Source of the DNA: Alphaproteobacteria bacterium
GTDB taxonomy: Bacteria; Pseudomonadota; Alphaproteobacteria; RF32; CAG-239
Assembly (NCBI GenBank): GCA_017465405.1
Contig: JAFTWG010000001.1
Location: 62,001-126,000, forward strand
Reading direction: 5' to 3'
DNA length: 64,000 nt
The notes beneath the pieces were generated by a model. It did not search any database. It was not told the DNA's origin and saw only the letters and a program-made list of their open reading frames with translations. Shown one piece after another: positions 8,541 through 17,458 of the stretch. How positions within the stretch are numbered: the first letter of the stretch is position 1; each line of letters opens with the position of its first letter. Position numbers and translations under genes: made by a program.

Positions 8541-10457
8541 CTATTTGGCTGAGGTTTTAACATCACTGCCCAAGGTAGAAGATTCAATATAAGAATCTTT
8601 ACATTGTGAACCGACACAACGTTTTAACACCATGGCAGAAGAACCTTCCACTTGTCCCGGAATAGACATAGCCGGAACATAAACATCGACTACTTTAATC
8701 TTGAAAGTTGTGTAACCTACACTACCATTCTCATCACTAAAGTATGTTTTGATATGATACAAACCTTCATTACCCGGCATAGGTGTTCCGTCAAAGGTAT
8801 ATGTATCTTCATTATAGTGCAACCATTTCGGAAGAGCTTTATCATCAATCAAACCTGAACGGCTGATTACACGACCTTTGAAACTCATTCTGTCAACCAA
8901 TTCTTGCGGAATGTTTACAGTAATGTGTTTTCCGGTTTCAACCTTAATATCCGGCAATTTTTCTGAAGATGACAAATTAACCGGAGGACGTTTAGCCGGT
9001 ACTTTCAACAAATACGGACGATTATCCGGCAAGAAGTTTCCGTCACCCCATTTTTCCATATTGGTACGGAGATAAACTGCCAACTTAGACGGTTTTTCGT
9101 TCAACATATAATAAGGAACTGCATCCAAACCGATTGAAACATAGAGGTTGCCCAAACTGTCCTGTAAATCTGCATAAGCTTTGAAAGCTTTAACTTCGTC
9201 ACCGATAGCACGAGCAGCTTCCAACTGTGCTTTTTCATCTTTTGTGCCTTTTGCAATACTAAAGTCTTCGGCAATATTTTCTGAAGTATTGGCAATTTCC
9301 ATATTAATTTGATAATCTTCAACAGCAGACATATATTGTGCCCAAGCAACATAAACTTGGCTCAATATCAAAGAGGTCATACGTTGACGACGTAATGTTT
9401 CTAAATCTTGCCCGTTCGGATTATTAATATCTTCATATACACTATATCCGATTTCACGAGCTTGTCTTGACCAAATGCGGTTATAATGTTCAGGGTTACT
9501 TTTATACTCTTGTTCGGTAGGTTGTTCAAAACCCTTCACAACCAATTTGAGAGCTTGAGTATTGGTAGCTAAATCGTGTTCACGCAATTCCGGACGATTG
9601 TTCAATGCCAACCATTCCAAATCTGCTAAACTGTTTTTAATTTTAGGAAGAGCAAAATTTCCGTATTCGGAACCTACTACCTTAAATTCGGTAGAAGGAT
9701 GCATTCCCATCAAACTTGCCAAACGTGTTTGAGCTGTTTCTAAATCACGTTTTAAAGCCGAAAGCTTTTTAATTGCTTCCATATATTGTCTTTTCTTAAC
9801 CAATTGTGCCAACGACGGAGATTCGTTATTAGCGGCTAATTCTTTTGCCTGAACATTCATATCGTCAACTTCCAATGTCATAAATTCTATCATGTCATCG
9901 GTAACCGGCAAAAGTTTTTGAGCGGTAAGCGTTTTCCAATAAAGAGTACGGGTTTCTTGCAAAATGTTATGAATAACTTTGCGACTTTCTTCAAAAGCAA
10001 CACTTGATTTATAGTCAGCATCACGAGATTGGCAGAAAACCATTGTCATATCAAGCAAGTTCCACGCAACTTTCAACTCCGGACTCATAGCCGAAGAATT
10101 GGTTTGATTGATATAACCTGCATGGCTCACAATTTCAGGTAAACGATTTACCGGAGATTTTCCTGCTCGAATAAGGCTATCCTCATAATTAACCAAACGA
10201 CGAGTATAGTTATATTTTAAGGCAAGAGCCATTGCCATATACATATCTATCGGTTTTTCTATTTTACGTGGTGTGCTGATAAACATATTTTGCATATCGG
10301 CATCAATTCTGACGGCTCTGTCCCATTCGCTATAAGTGACAGCTTCTGGATTATATGCAACATTTGCACGATTATCTACTGTTTCAACTGTTTTATCCTG
10401 ACCGCATGCAGAAACGAGCAAAACGGCAGAAAGCAACGATATTAATAACTTTTTCAT
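8541..10457 (-). CDS. TolC-type outer-membrane lipoprotein with C-terminal Ig-like domain
   Basis: This 638-residue precursor has a lipoprotein signal ending in a lipobox (LLVSAC, Cys about residue 18). The central part (about 90-460) is long amphipathic helix resembling outer membrane efflux proteins, with heptad-like stretches such as IKKLSALKRDLETAQTRLASLMG. The C-terminal region (about 515-605) has a pattern typical of cadherin-like/He_PIG domains: LPKWLHYNEDTYTFDGTPM, then GLYHIKTYFSDENGS and a final beta strand TTFKIKVVDV. Such a domain appended to an efflux-type lipoprotein is unusual. A divergently transcribed VirB8-like gene lies 135 bases away, suggesting a shared envelope role. The exact substrate is unknown. 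Confidence 0.7.
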   Translation of the reverse strand: MKKLLISLLSAVLLVSACGQDKTVETVDNRANVAYNPEAVTYSEWDRAVRIDADMQNMFISTPRKIEKPIDMYMAMALALKYNYTRRLVNYEDSLIRAGKSPVNRLPEIVSHAGYINQTNSSAMSPELKVAWNLLDMTMVFCQSRDADYKSSVAFEESRKVIHNILQETRTLYWKTLTAQKLLPVTDDMIEFMTLEVDDMNVQAKELAANNESPSLAQLVKKRQYMEAIKKLSALKRDLETAQTRLASLMGMHPSTEFKVVGSEYGNFALPKIKNSLADLEWLALNNRPELREHDLATNTQALKLVVKGFEQPTEQEYKSNPEHYNRIWSRQAREIGYSVYEDINNPNGQDLETLRRQRMTSLILSQVYVAWAQYMSAVEDYQINMEIANTSENIAEDFSIAKGTKDEKAQLEAARAIGDEVKAFKAYADLQDSLGNLYVSIGLDAVPYYMLNEKPSKLAVYLRTNMEKWGDGNFLPDNRPYLLKVPAKRPPVNLSSSEKLPDIKVETGKHITVNIPQELVDRMSFKGRVISRSGLIDDKALPKWLHYNEDTYTFDGTPMPGNEGLYHIKTYFSDENGSVGYTTFKIKVVDVYVPAMSIPGQVEGSSAMVLKRCVGSQCKDSYIESSTLGSDVKTSAK

Positions 10458-10592
10458 ACTTAAAACCCTTCTTTGTACAAAGTATACGTTATATGTTTAC
10501 ACCATTTTTTTATAAAATGGTAGTATTTATTTGCTTTTATTTTAATTATATGTATAAAATACAAATGCAAAGTTAACAAAAAGCGAAAAAAT

Positions 10593-11372
10593 ATGTTTGA
10601 GATATTTGATACTATTTTTAAATATAAGGAAAAAGAAAGCCCGGACAAACTTGGGCTTTATCCTGAAAGAGTGCACGTTGATGCCATGCCTGAACGTCGT
10701 TATCTGTGGACTTCAAGGGTTTTGGTCATTATCGCCTGCTTTTCTATTTGTTTTAATATGATGTTGGCAGCTTCGTTATATGTTATGCTTCCGCAAAGAG
10801 GAAGTATGCCGCAGCTATTTTATGTTGACCACTACTTTAGTCAAATAGATAGAATGCAACCCGATGAAGTTAATTATCCGATGGGAAACCTCATTACCGA
10901 GGAGCATATTACTAACTACATCATGATGAGATATATCATTACTAATGATTATGACGAATTGGTTCGTCGATGGGGAGAAGGCTCTTATATCTATTGGTTA
11001 TCAAGTCCGGACGTATTTCACCAATTTTCCAAATATGATGCAAAATATAATTTGCACCAGTTTAAAAGCAAAAACATGATGCGAGACGTCGAAATTGACT
11101 GGATACGTCCCCTTACCAGAGGTTTATGGCAGACACAATTCCGTACTCTGGACTATGTTCCGTCAAGAGAAGAACCCATTACCAGCATTTGGCGTGCGAC
11201 AATGCGCATTCAATATGTAGTATTCAACAAAGTTAACCACGAAGATTCGCTGAAAAATCCTTTTGGTTTTATGGTAACAAACTTTGCTCTGTCTTATCTT
11301 GGAACAGATAATACATCAGAACACTATATGTCAAAAGCAAAACGCATTACCAAAGAATTGTTCTTCAGATAA
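10593..11372 (+). CDS. VirB8-like inner-membrane/periplasmic protein
   Basis: A 259-residue protein with one membrane helix (about residues 41-66, VLVIIACFSICFNMMLAASL) after a short cytosolic tail. A periplasmic domain of about 190 residues follows. The layout and the segment EPITSIWRATMRIQYVVF resemble VirB8/TrbF-type assembly factors of type IV secretion, whose NTF2-like periplasmic domain binds other channel components. No other type IV secretion gene is nearby, so it is either an orphan or part of a scattered system. The pairing with the divergent TolC-like lipoprotein is the only contextual hint. The call rests on topology and weak similarity. Confidence 0.5.
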   Translation: MFEIFDTIFKYKEKESPDKLGLYPERVHVDAMPERRYLWTSRVLVIIACFSICFNMMLAASLYVMLPQRGSMPQLFYVDHYFSQIDRMQPDEVNYPMGNLITEEHITNYIMMRYIITNDYDELVRRWGEGSYIYWLSSPDVFHQFSKYDAKYNLHQFKSKNMMRDVEIDWIRPLTRGLWQTQFRTLDYVPSREEPITSIWRATMRIQYVVFNKVNHEDSLKNPFGFMVTNFALSYLGTDNTSEHYMSKAKRITKELFFR

Positions 11373-11375
11373 ACG

Positions 11376-11401
11376 AAAGCTCCTCAAATGAGGAGCTTTT
11401 T
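11376..11401. terminator. intrinsic terminator between convergent genes
   Basis: Arms AAAGCTCCTC and GAGGAGCTTT with a 4-base loop and a T run to 11401. It terminates the VirB8-like gene and lies just beyond the convergent M3 peptidase stop, so it may serve both. Confidence 0.85.
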
Positions 11402-11407
11402 ATTTGA

Positions 11408-13195
11408 TTATAACTTAAGAACTTTGTCGAGTCGTTCAAGTTCATCAATATAACTGCTTATTAAACTCAAACCTTTATCCCAAAATGTAATATCCTCAGG
11501 ATTTAATCCAAACGGAGCAAGCAATTTTTTATAATCTGTAATTGCCGTTTTAGAGAGCATATCCATATATTTATCAGCAAAATCTGATACCTCCCCTTCT
11601 TGACTGATTTGATACAAAGAATTTACCAAACAATCAGCAAAAGAATAAGCATATACATAAAACGGCAAGAAAAAGAAATGACCTACTTGCGACCAAATAT
11701 ATTCACTATCCTCTCCTACTTCTACATATTCACCCAAACTGGCTTGCATTTCTTCTTGCCAAATTTGATTCAGACGTGCAGTACTCAATTCTCCGGTTTT
11801 ACGTTCCTCATGTGCCCTGCTCTCAAAAAAGTGAAAAGCTATTTGTCGAACTGCGGTATTAATCATATCGCTGACCTTCGATGCAATCAGAGCCAATTTC
11901 TCTTCATTATCGGGAAGCTTTTTAACCATTGCCTGAAAAGTTATCATTTCTCCGAAAACTGAAGCAACTTCTTCGGTGGTCATACGAGAATATTCGTTTA
12001 ATTCACCGTTTTTTGTACGAGTTTGATGATGACATCCATGCCCTAATTCATGAGCAAGAGTCAATACATCATTTCTTTTTCCGGCAAAATTAAGCATCAG
12101 ATACGGATGCGATTCTGCACAAACAGGAGCACAAAAAGCTCCGCTCCGTTTTCCATCGCGAGGAGGAACGTCTATCCAGTTATTATCAAAGAAATCTTTG
12201 GCAATCTTATGTAGTTTCGGTGAAAATTCCTTATATGCTTCAAGCACCGTATCTACTGCATCTTTCCAAGAATAGTTACTGTCTGCACTAAACGGCAACG
12301 GAGCATTTCTGTCCCAATATGATATTTTATCCATTTTAAGCCATTTAGCTTTTAACTTATAAAAACGATGAGCTATCGAAGCATAGTTTTTTCTAACTGT
12401 ATCTGCTAACGCTTTCACGGTTTCATCGTTTACATTTTCGGACATATTGCGAGAAGATATAGGAGTTTTAAATCCTCTTTTATCATCTTCAATAGCTTTA
12501 TCTTTTATAATCATATTATATATAAAAGTGAAAAGATCCGAATTTTCTTTAGCAACTCGATTAATTTCTTTTCCGGCAGCATGACGCAAATCGGCATTTT
12601 TATCGAGCAAAAGTTTAGATATTTCGGCATCGTTATAATTTTTGCCGTTAACCGTATAAACCAAGCGAGAAGATGTTTCCTCGTATAAACGAACCCACGC
12701 ACTTGAAGATGTCAGTGATTTTTCCAATAAGACTTCTTCAACAGCTTCGGATAATTCATACTTTTTAAAACGTCTGATACGTTCTAACCAAGGACGATAA
12801 AATGCAGAATTTTTATTTTTAAACCATTCCGTTATTTTTTCCTGCGGTAAAGAATTAATTTCTAAACTTAAAAACACCAAAGGTTTGCTATAATCCGTAA
12901 GTTTTTCATTTATACTTTGATAAAATGATACAGCCTGTTGATTTTTCATTTGCGTAACCATATTCAAATACGCAAAACCACCTATTTTGCTGGCCAAAGA
13001 TGAATGCTTTTCATAATTTTTCAAAGCCTTCGCTAGATCATCGCCATTAAGTGTTTTCAATTTTCCTTTGTATTTACGGGCAAAATTTTTGCAAAATTTT
13101 CGATATTTTTCTAAATCTGCATTTATTTTTGCATCATCTATACCTTTGTATAAATCACTTAAATCCCAAGCAGGTAAATTATCATTTTTCGTCAT
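11408..13195 (-). CDS. pepF: M3 family oligoendopeptidase (PepF type)
   Basis: This 595-residue zinc metallopeptidase is expected to degrade short peptides in the cytosol. The active site HELGHGCHHQ (HExxH, near residue 381) is followed by the third zinc ligand in EEVASVFGE about 25 residues later. The N-terminal half, LPAWDLSDLYKGIDD and onward, is typical of clade-3 oligoendopeptidase F. Length is usual. Its start overlaps the end of the upstream 144-residue gene by 14 bases, so the two are translationally linked. Confidence 0.93.
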   Translation of the reverse strand: MTKNDNLPAWDLSDLYKGIDDAKINADLEKYRKFCKNFARKYKGKLKTLNGDDLAKALKNYEKHSSLASKIGGFAYLNMVTQMKNQQAVSFYQSINEKLTDYSKPLVFLSLEINSLPQEKITEWFKNKNSAFYRPWLERIRRFKKYELSEAVEEVLLEKSLTSSSAWVRLYEETSSRLVYTVNGKNYNDAEISKLLLDKNADLRHAAGKEINRVAKENSDLFTFIYNMIIKDKAIEDDKRGFKTPISSRNMSENVNDETVKALADTVRKNYASIAHRFYKLKAKWLKMDKISYWDRNAPLPFSADSNYSWKDAVDTVLEAYKEFSPKLHKIAKDFFDNNWIDVPPRDGKRSGAFCAPVCAESHPYLMLNFAGKRNDVLTLAHELGHGCHHQTRTKNGELNEYSRMTTEEVASVFGEMITFQAMVKKLPDNEEKLALIASKVSDMINTAVRQIAFHFFESRAHEERKTGELSTARLNQIWQEEMQASLGEYVEVGEDSEYIWSQVGHFFFLPFYVYAYSFADCLVNSLYQISQEGEVSDFADKYMDMLSKTAITDYKKLLAPFGLNPEDITFWDKGLSLISSYIDELERLDKVLKL

Positions 13196-13616
13196 CTAAC
13201 TTCTCCAGTTCTTCATAATTTTTCTTTAGCTCTGCCATTTGCTCTGCCAAATCCGGATTTTCTTCATAATATTTAAGAAGTTCTTCATCCGGCTCTTCTA
13301 CAGCTTGCGGATATTCCGGAATAAAGTAATAATTACTCCATGGTCGAGACTGCTTGCCTTTTACCCATTCCGAAATACCATGTCCGATAACTTTTGTATC
13401 ACAAACCATATTTTTAGTAACCGCCTTCATAACACAAAAACTTTTACCACTACAATTTGCAACATCTTCAGCCATTGCATCCGTACAAGGAACAAACCCT
13501 CGTTTTTGCAAATCATAATGCGGAGCAAATAAAATTAAGAAAAATTCGACCATAAATATACCGACAATCAGCGACATTATGAGGCCAAACCAATGATATT
13601 TTATAAAATTTATCAA
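13182..13616 (-). CDS. small membrane-anchored protein, unknown function
   Basis: A 144-residue protein with one N-terminal membrane helix (about residues 10-31, FGLIMSLIVGIFMVEFFLIL). The exported middle segment has four cysteines (within PCTDAM, NCSGKSFC and VCDT), likely disulfide-bonded, and the tail is highly acidic and helical (EELLKYYEENPDLAEQMAEL). I do not recognise a family. It lies directly between the GlmU-like gene (stop adjacent to its start) and the M3 peptidase (14-base overlap), so the three probably form one leftward operon. Confidence 0.75.
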   Translation of the reverse strand: MINFIKYHWFGLIMSLIVGIFMVEFFLILFAPHYDLQKRGFVPCTDAMAEDVANCSGKSFCVMKAVTKNMVCDTKVIGHGISEWVKGKQSRPWSNYYFIPEYPQAVEEPDEELLKYYEENPDLAEQMAELKKNYEELEKLDDEK

Positions 13617-14354
13617 CTATTTATTTCCTTGTCTTTTCATTAAAAAGCTTTCTAGCATTGCTAATTCTTCACGAGTGTTCGCTCCGGCAACTTCTTCGGC
13701 AGAACATTCAACTACCGCACATTTCAAACCTTTTGAACGAGCAATAGCGATTGCATCTGTAAGATAATATTCACCGGCCGCATTTTCATTACCGATTTCA
13801 GATAAAATATCGACCATAACCTTACCATCAAAACACATAATACCGGAATTACATAGTTTAATAGCTTTTTCTTCATCGGTCGCATCTTTAAATTCAACAA
13901 TTTTAACTAATTCTCCATTTTCGATTTTCAATCGACCGTAACGAGCTGCATCTGCAGGAGTAAAGCCTAATACAACAATAGCGTATCCCTCACGACGTTT
14001 CTCAATCATTTTTTTGTATGTTCCTACTGTTGTAATCGGATTATCTCCGAATATAACCAAAACATCTCCATCAAACCCCTCAATTTCTTCACGAGCAGAT
14101 AAAACAGCATTTCCGGTTCCGAGTTGTTGGTGCTGAACACAAGTTTTGTGAGGAGCAACCTCTTTTTTGACCAAATCACCATCGGGTGCAATCACTGTTA
14201 CAATTTTATCGGCTTTCATTTCTTCCATTGCATCAATAATATGACGAATCATAGGCTTTCCGCACAAAGGCATCATAACTTTAGGAAGATCTGATTGCAT
14301 ACGAGTTCCCTTACCTGCGCCTAAAACAACAGCAGCAACTTTAGAATTATTCAT
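13617..14354 (-). CDS. GlmU-type sugar nucleotidyltransferase lacking the acetyltransferase domain
   Basis: A 245-residue protein with the Rossmann-like nucleotidyltransferase fold. It has AVVLGAGKGTRMQSDLPKVM (residues 9-28) for nucleotide binding, QLGTGNAVLSAR (about 77-88) for the uridine site, and GDNPITT with the metal-binding Asp. These are the hallmarks of the GlmU N-terminal half, which makes UDP-GlcNAc from GlcNAc-1-P and UTP. The left-handed beta-helix acetyltransferase half of bifunctional GlmU (usual total about 450 residues) is absent: the gene ends at a normal stop, followed at once by the next ATG. The missing half may be a separate gene, or this may be a related NDP-sugar synthase. 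Confidence 0.8.
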   Translation of the reverse strand: MNNSKVAAVVLGAGKGTRMQSDLPKVMMPLCGKPMIRHIIDAMEEMKADKIVTVIAPDGDLVKKEVAPHKTCVQHQQLGTGNAVLSAREEIEGFDGDVLVIFGDNPITTVGTYKKMIEKRREGYAIVVLGFTPADAARYGRLKIENGELVKIVEFKDATDEEKAIKLCNSGIMCFDGKVMVDILSEIGNENAAGEYYLTDAIAIARSKGLKCAVVECSAEEVAGANTREELAMLESFLMKRQGNK

Positions 14355-14437
14355 TATATTTTCCTTTCTAACATTTTTTTAATAACTGTATTCTATATTA
14401 TCAAATATATCTTATTTGTTAACAAAGGCGGTATTTT

Positions 14438-16558
14438 ATGAAAAAACTTTTTTTTGCAATATATTTCATTAGTGCTTGTTTTTTGACAACATCTGTTTTT
14501 GCCGGAACAAGAGAAATAAAAAATCCTATAGAATTTGAAAAAATCAAACAAGGACAAAATCGTCCTGTCAATCAAGTTCGAAACGACCCTGGATTACCTC
14601 AAGATAATGAAGAACTGGTAGAATATATTAGAGAACGTGCCAAAAAAGCCACCAAAACATCTCAAGATCTTGTTAATAAGAACTCCGGTATGAGTATTAT
14701 CAGAAGTGATGAGTTTTTGGCTCAACAAGCTCAAGGAGAAAAATCTACTTTCCAAAAAATATATGAAGAAGCTCTCAACAAGGTTAGTTTAGATAATCGT
14801 CAACAACCTGCCGATATTTTACCGACATCTTCTTCTGCTCCTTCAGATGCAAAACTGGCATCTGAAATAGCTCTGGAACAATATCAGCATCAACCTGTAG
14901 AGCAATTAGGATTTGATGTTATTGATGTTGAATTGCCTAACGGAGAAACAATTTCTGCTCCCGCAAAAGAACATATTCCGTATCTTTCAAGCAAAATTGA
15001 AATTATGCCCAACGGTTTGATTAGAATTAGAGAAACAGTTACTGTTATCGCAAACGGAGAAAAATTAAAATATGGTCTTTCAAAAGCCTTACCTAAATAT
15101 TCCATCTCACGTGAAAATATAAAGAACAGTACAATACCATATTTAACAAGTGTAAAAATAAACAACACCGAAATAGAATATGTCTTAAAAGATGAATTCG
15201 ACCGATTTTTAATTACTCCTAAAAAACAATTTCCTCTGCAAAACGGAATTTACACCTACGAATTTGATTATATCCTCGACCGTAAATTATGGTACTATGA
15301 AGATTTTAATGAATTTTATTGGGATGTTACGGGAAGTTACTGGAATTTAGCCGTTACGAATGCTATTGCTACCGTAAGACTTCCAATAAATGTACGCTCT
15401 CTGGGGCAAACCCTTATGACCGGATTTTTACCGAATAATATTACAACAGAAGGATCTATTATTACCTTAAATCCGCAAAACAACATTCTAGGATTTAAAT
15501 CATCTCTTCCGCTATTTGCCGGTGAAGGAATGCATATGTTGATACGTATTCCCAAAGAAGGATTTATCGAACCGGACTTCGGCAAGAAATTCAAATGGTT
15601 TTTAGAAGATTACGGAGATATTTTATTTGCACTGTTTGGTCTTGGAGCTATTTTATGTGCTTATTTAATTTCATGGAAAAACATTGATAAATCCGCATCT
15701 GATAATGCGAAAATAAAATATCAAAGAACACCCGCTTTGTACAGAATATTAGTTAAAGGTGTATTCGACAAAACTTCTTTCGGAGCATTTTTATTGGATA
15801 TGTATAAGCGAGGTATCATTAATATTATCAAAGATGATAAAGGAATTTCCTTAATAAAGAAAACCGATAATCTTAAATCGTTAACTTCTCTGGAAGCTAA
15901 AGCAATAAAACAACTTTTTGTCAATAAAGATGTTGTTTTAAACATTACTCCTGATATCGCCATAAAGCTTAAAAAAGCTTATGATTTGGTAGAAAAAGAT
16001 ACTAACAAACGCTTAAAATGGCTATTGTTAAAGCTGAATGCAGGGTATATATTCTTTAGTGCACTAATGATAGTTTTAATCGAATTAGCTATATCATATT
16101 TAAGCATTGATATGTTAAAAACATTCGGAACATTATTATCATCAAGCATAACCATCGCTCTTTATTGGTTCATATTCAATATTAACCTTAAAAATAAATG
16201 GGCAAGAAGAGCTCTTAAATTATTTGCAGGTATATTGATTGCAATTTCAATATTAATGATGACCGTATATGTTCATTTCATATCGGCATTAATCATCGTT
16301 GCAATGATTTATACCATTTTCACATATAGCAAACTGTTTACTAAACGTGACGGACTAATTCGTCATAATGTTGCAGAAGCAAACAATTTATCACAAAAGC
16401 TCAAAAACAATGCAGAACAAATCGTTATCGGGTACGAATTTGCAACTCAACAACCCAACATCTTCGCATTGAATGCCGATGATAGATATACAAAATCTAC
16501 ACAAATTGAAAACGTATACAAACTGGATATAATTCCTGATATTATAAATATTTTATAG
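14438..16558 (+). CDS. DUF2207 membrane protein
   Basis: A 706-residue exported membrane protein with a signal peptide (MKKLFFAIYFISACFLTTSVFA). A poorly conserved linker of about 150 residues precedes a DUF2207 extracytoplasmic domain (about 180-370: SSKIEIMPNGLIRIRETVTV, then YTYEFDYILDRKLWYYED). A membrane helix follows near 392-410, then a soluble segment and two to four more helices (about 535-630). DUF2207 proteins are widespread and poorly understood envelope proteins. It stands alone between two leftward units. Confidence 0.8.
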   Translation: MKKLFFAIYFISACFLTTSVFAGTREIKNPIEFEKIKQGQNRPVNQVRNDPGLPQDNEELVEYIRERAKKATKTSQDLVNKNSGMSIIRSDEFLAQQAQGEKSTFQKIYEEALNKVSLDNRQQPADILPTSSSAPSDAKLASEIALEQYQHQPVEQLGFDVIDVELPNGETISAPAKEHIPYLSSKIEIMPNGLIRIRETVTVIANGEKLKYGLSKALPKYSISRENIKNSTIPYLTSVKINNTEIEYVLKDEFDRFLITPKKQFPLQNGIYTYEFDYILDRKLWYYEDFNEFYWDVTGSYWNLAVTNAIATVRLPINVRSLGQTLMTGFLPNNITTEGSIITLNPQNNILGFKSSLPLFAGEGMHMLIRIPKEGFIEPDFGKKFKWFLEDYGDILFALFGLGAILCAYLISWKNIDKSASDNAKIKYQRTPALYRILVKGVFDKTSFGAFLLDMYKRGIINIIKDDKGISLIKKTDNLKSLTSLEAKAIKQLFVNKDVVLNITPDIAIKLKKAYDLVEKDTNKRLKWLLLKLNAGYIFFSALMIVLIELAISYLSIDMLKTFGTLLSSSITIALYWFIFNINLKNKWARRALKLFAGILIAISILMMTVYVHFISALIIVAMIYTIFTYSKLFTKRDGLIRHNVAEANNLSQKLKNNAEQIVIGYEFATQQPNIFALNADDRYTKSTQIENVYKLDIIPDIINIL

Positions 16559-16575
16559 AATTATATTCATTATGA

Positions 16576-16602
16576 GGGTAGTGAAATTATTCTTCACTAC
16601 CC
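16576..16602. terminator. hairpin between convergent genes
   Basis: Perfect 10-bp arms GGGTAGTGAA and TTCACTACCC around a 7-base loop. The hairpin begins 18 bases after the DUF2207 stop and covers the stop of the convergent membrane-protein gene. The flanking T run is poor, so its strength as an intrinsic terminator is uncertain. Confidence 0.45.
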
Positions 16603-17456
16603 TTAAAAATTTCATATTTTTGCACAACTGCATAATTGACTATCAATACCATAATTGCAAGCAAAACAGCATTATAAAGAACTTCGCCTAAAATTCCGAA
16701 TACCCAGAAATTAATCGGTAAAATTCCTCCCATAATATTGCTGAAATATAACATTAAAAGAGCTCCGAACAGAGCCAATATTGCTACTGAAATTAACAAT
16801 TTCAATCCGTTATCAGAAGTTAATTTCAAAAATCTTCTATAAGAGGGAAGCTTTTCATTACCCAAAACAAATGCAGCACCGCTATAAAAACGAACAGCAA
16901 ATAACGGCAATAAGAAACCTAAAGAAACTACTGCAAAATATATACTCTCAATCACCCAATTTGGATTAGGCACTCTGGTAATGAGCAAAACAAGAGACAA
17001 AACCGGCATAAGATTTATTATAATTCCCAAAACAAATACAACAAACATTTTCCAATCTTGATAATTGATTAGCAGAACATCTCGAACATTAATAAATTCA
17101 TGTTTTACGGATATTCGATACCACGATTTCAAAAATACACAAATAATTAAAAGTCGCAAAAAGAAAAATGTTACATATAATGAAACATTATGTATATCGC
17201 ACTTGAAAGGAATTATTTCTGCATATTCAGGATATCCGCATACCATACTGTTATTTGTTGCAAAAGCCAATATCGCCATCAATGGAGCAAAAATACAACA
17301 CAAAACCGCAAATGATTTTATGTAATATATCCATAAACCAAACGGCAAAAATGTTAAAGAAGAAAGAGATATTTCATTTTTTTCTTTATTCTCAATTGTT
17401 TTTACATCACCGATTTTTTGAATTTTTTCAGCAATTTGAAGCAATTTTTTTCTCAT
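16587..17456 (-). CDS. multi-pass membrane protein, unknown function
   Basis: A 289-residue protein with a short charged N-terminus (MRKKLLQIAEKIQKIGDVKT) and about six hydrophobic segments, for example IYYIKSFAVLCCIFAPLMAI, FVVFVLGIIINLMPVLSLVL and LGEVLYNAVLLAIMVLIVNY. I see no catalytic motif and do not recognise a family. It starts 2 bases from the dnaE stop on the same strand, so it is probably cotranscribed with dnaE. Confidence 0.8.
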   Translation of the reverse strand: MRKKLLQIAEKIQKIGDVKTIENKEKNEISLSSLTFLPFGLWIYYIKSFAVLCCIFAPLMAILAFATNNSMVCGYPEYAEIIPFKCDIHNVSLYVTFFFLRLLIICVFLKSWYRISVKHEFINVRDVLLINYQDWKMFVVFVLGIIINLMPVLSLVLLITRVPNPNWVIESIYFAVVSLGFLLPLFAVRFYSGAAFVLGNEKLPSYRRFLKLTSDNGLKLLISVAILALFGALLMLYFSNIMGGILPINFWVFGILGEVLYNAVLLAIMVLIVNYAVVQKYEIFKGSEE

Positions 17457-17458
17457 AA

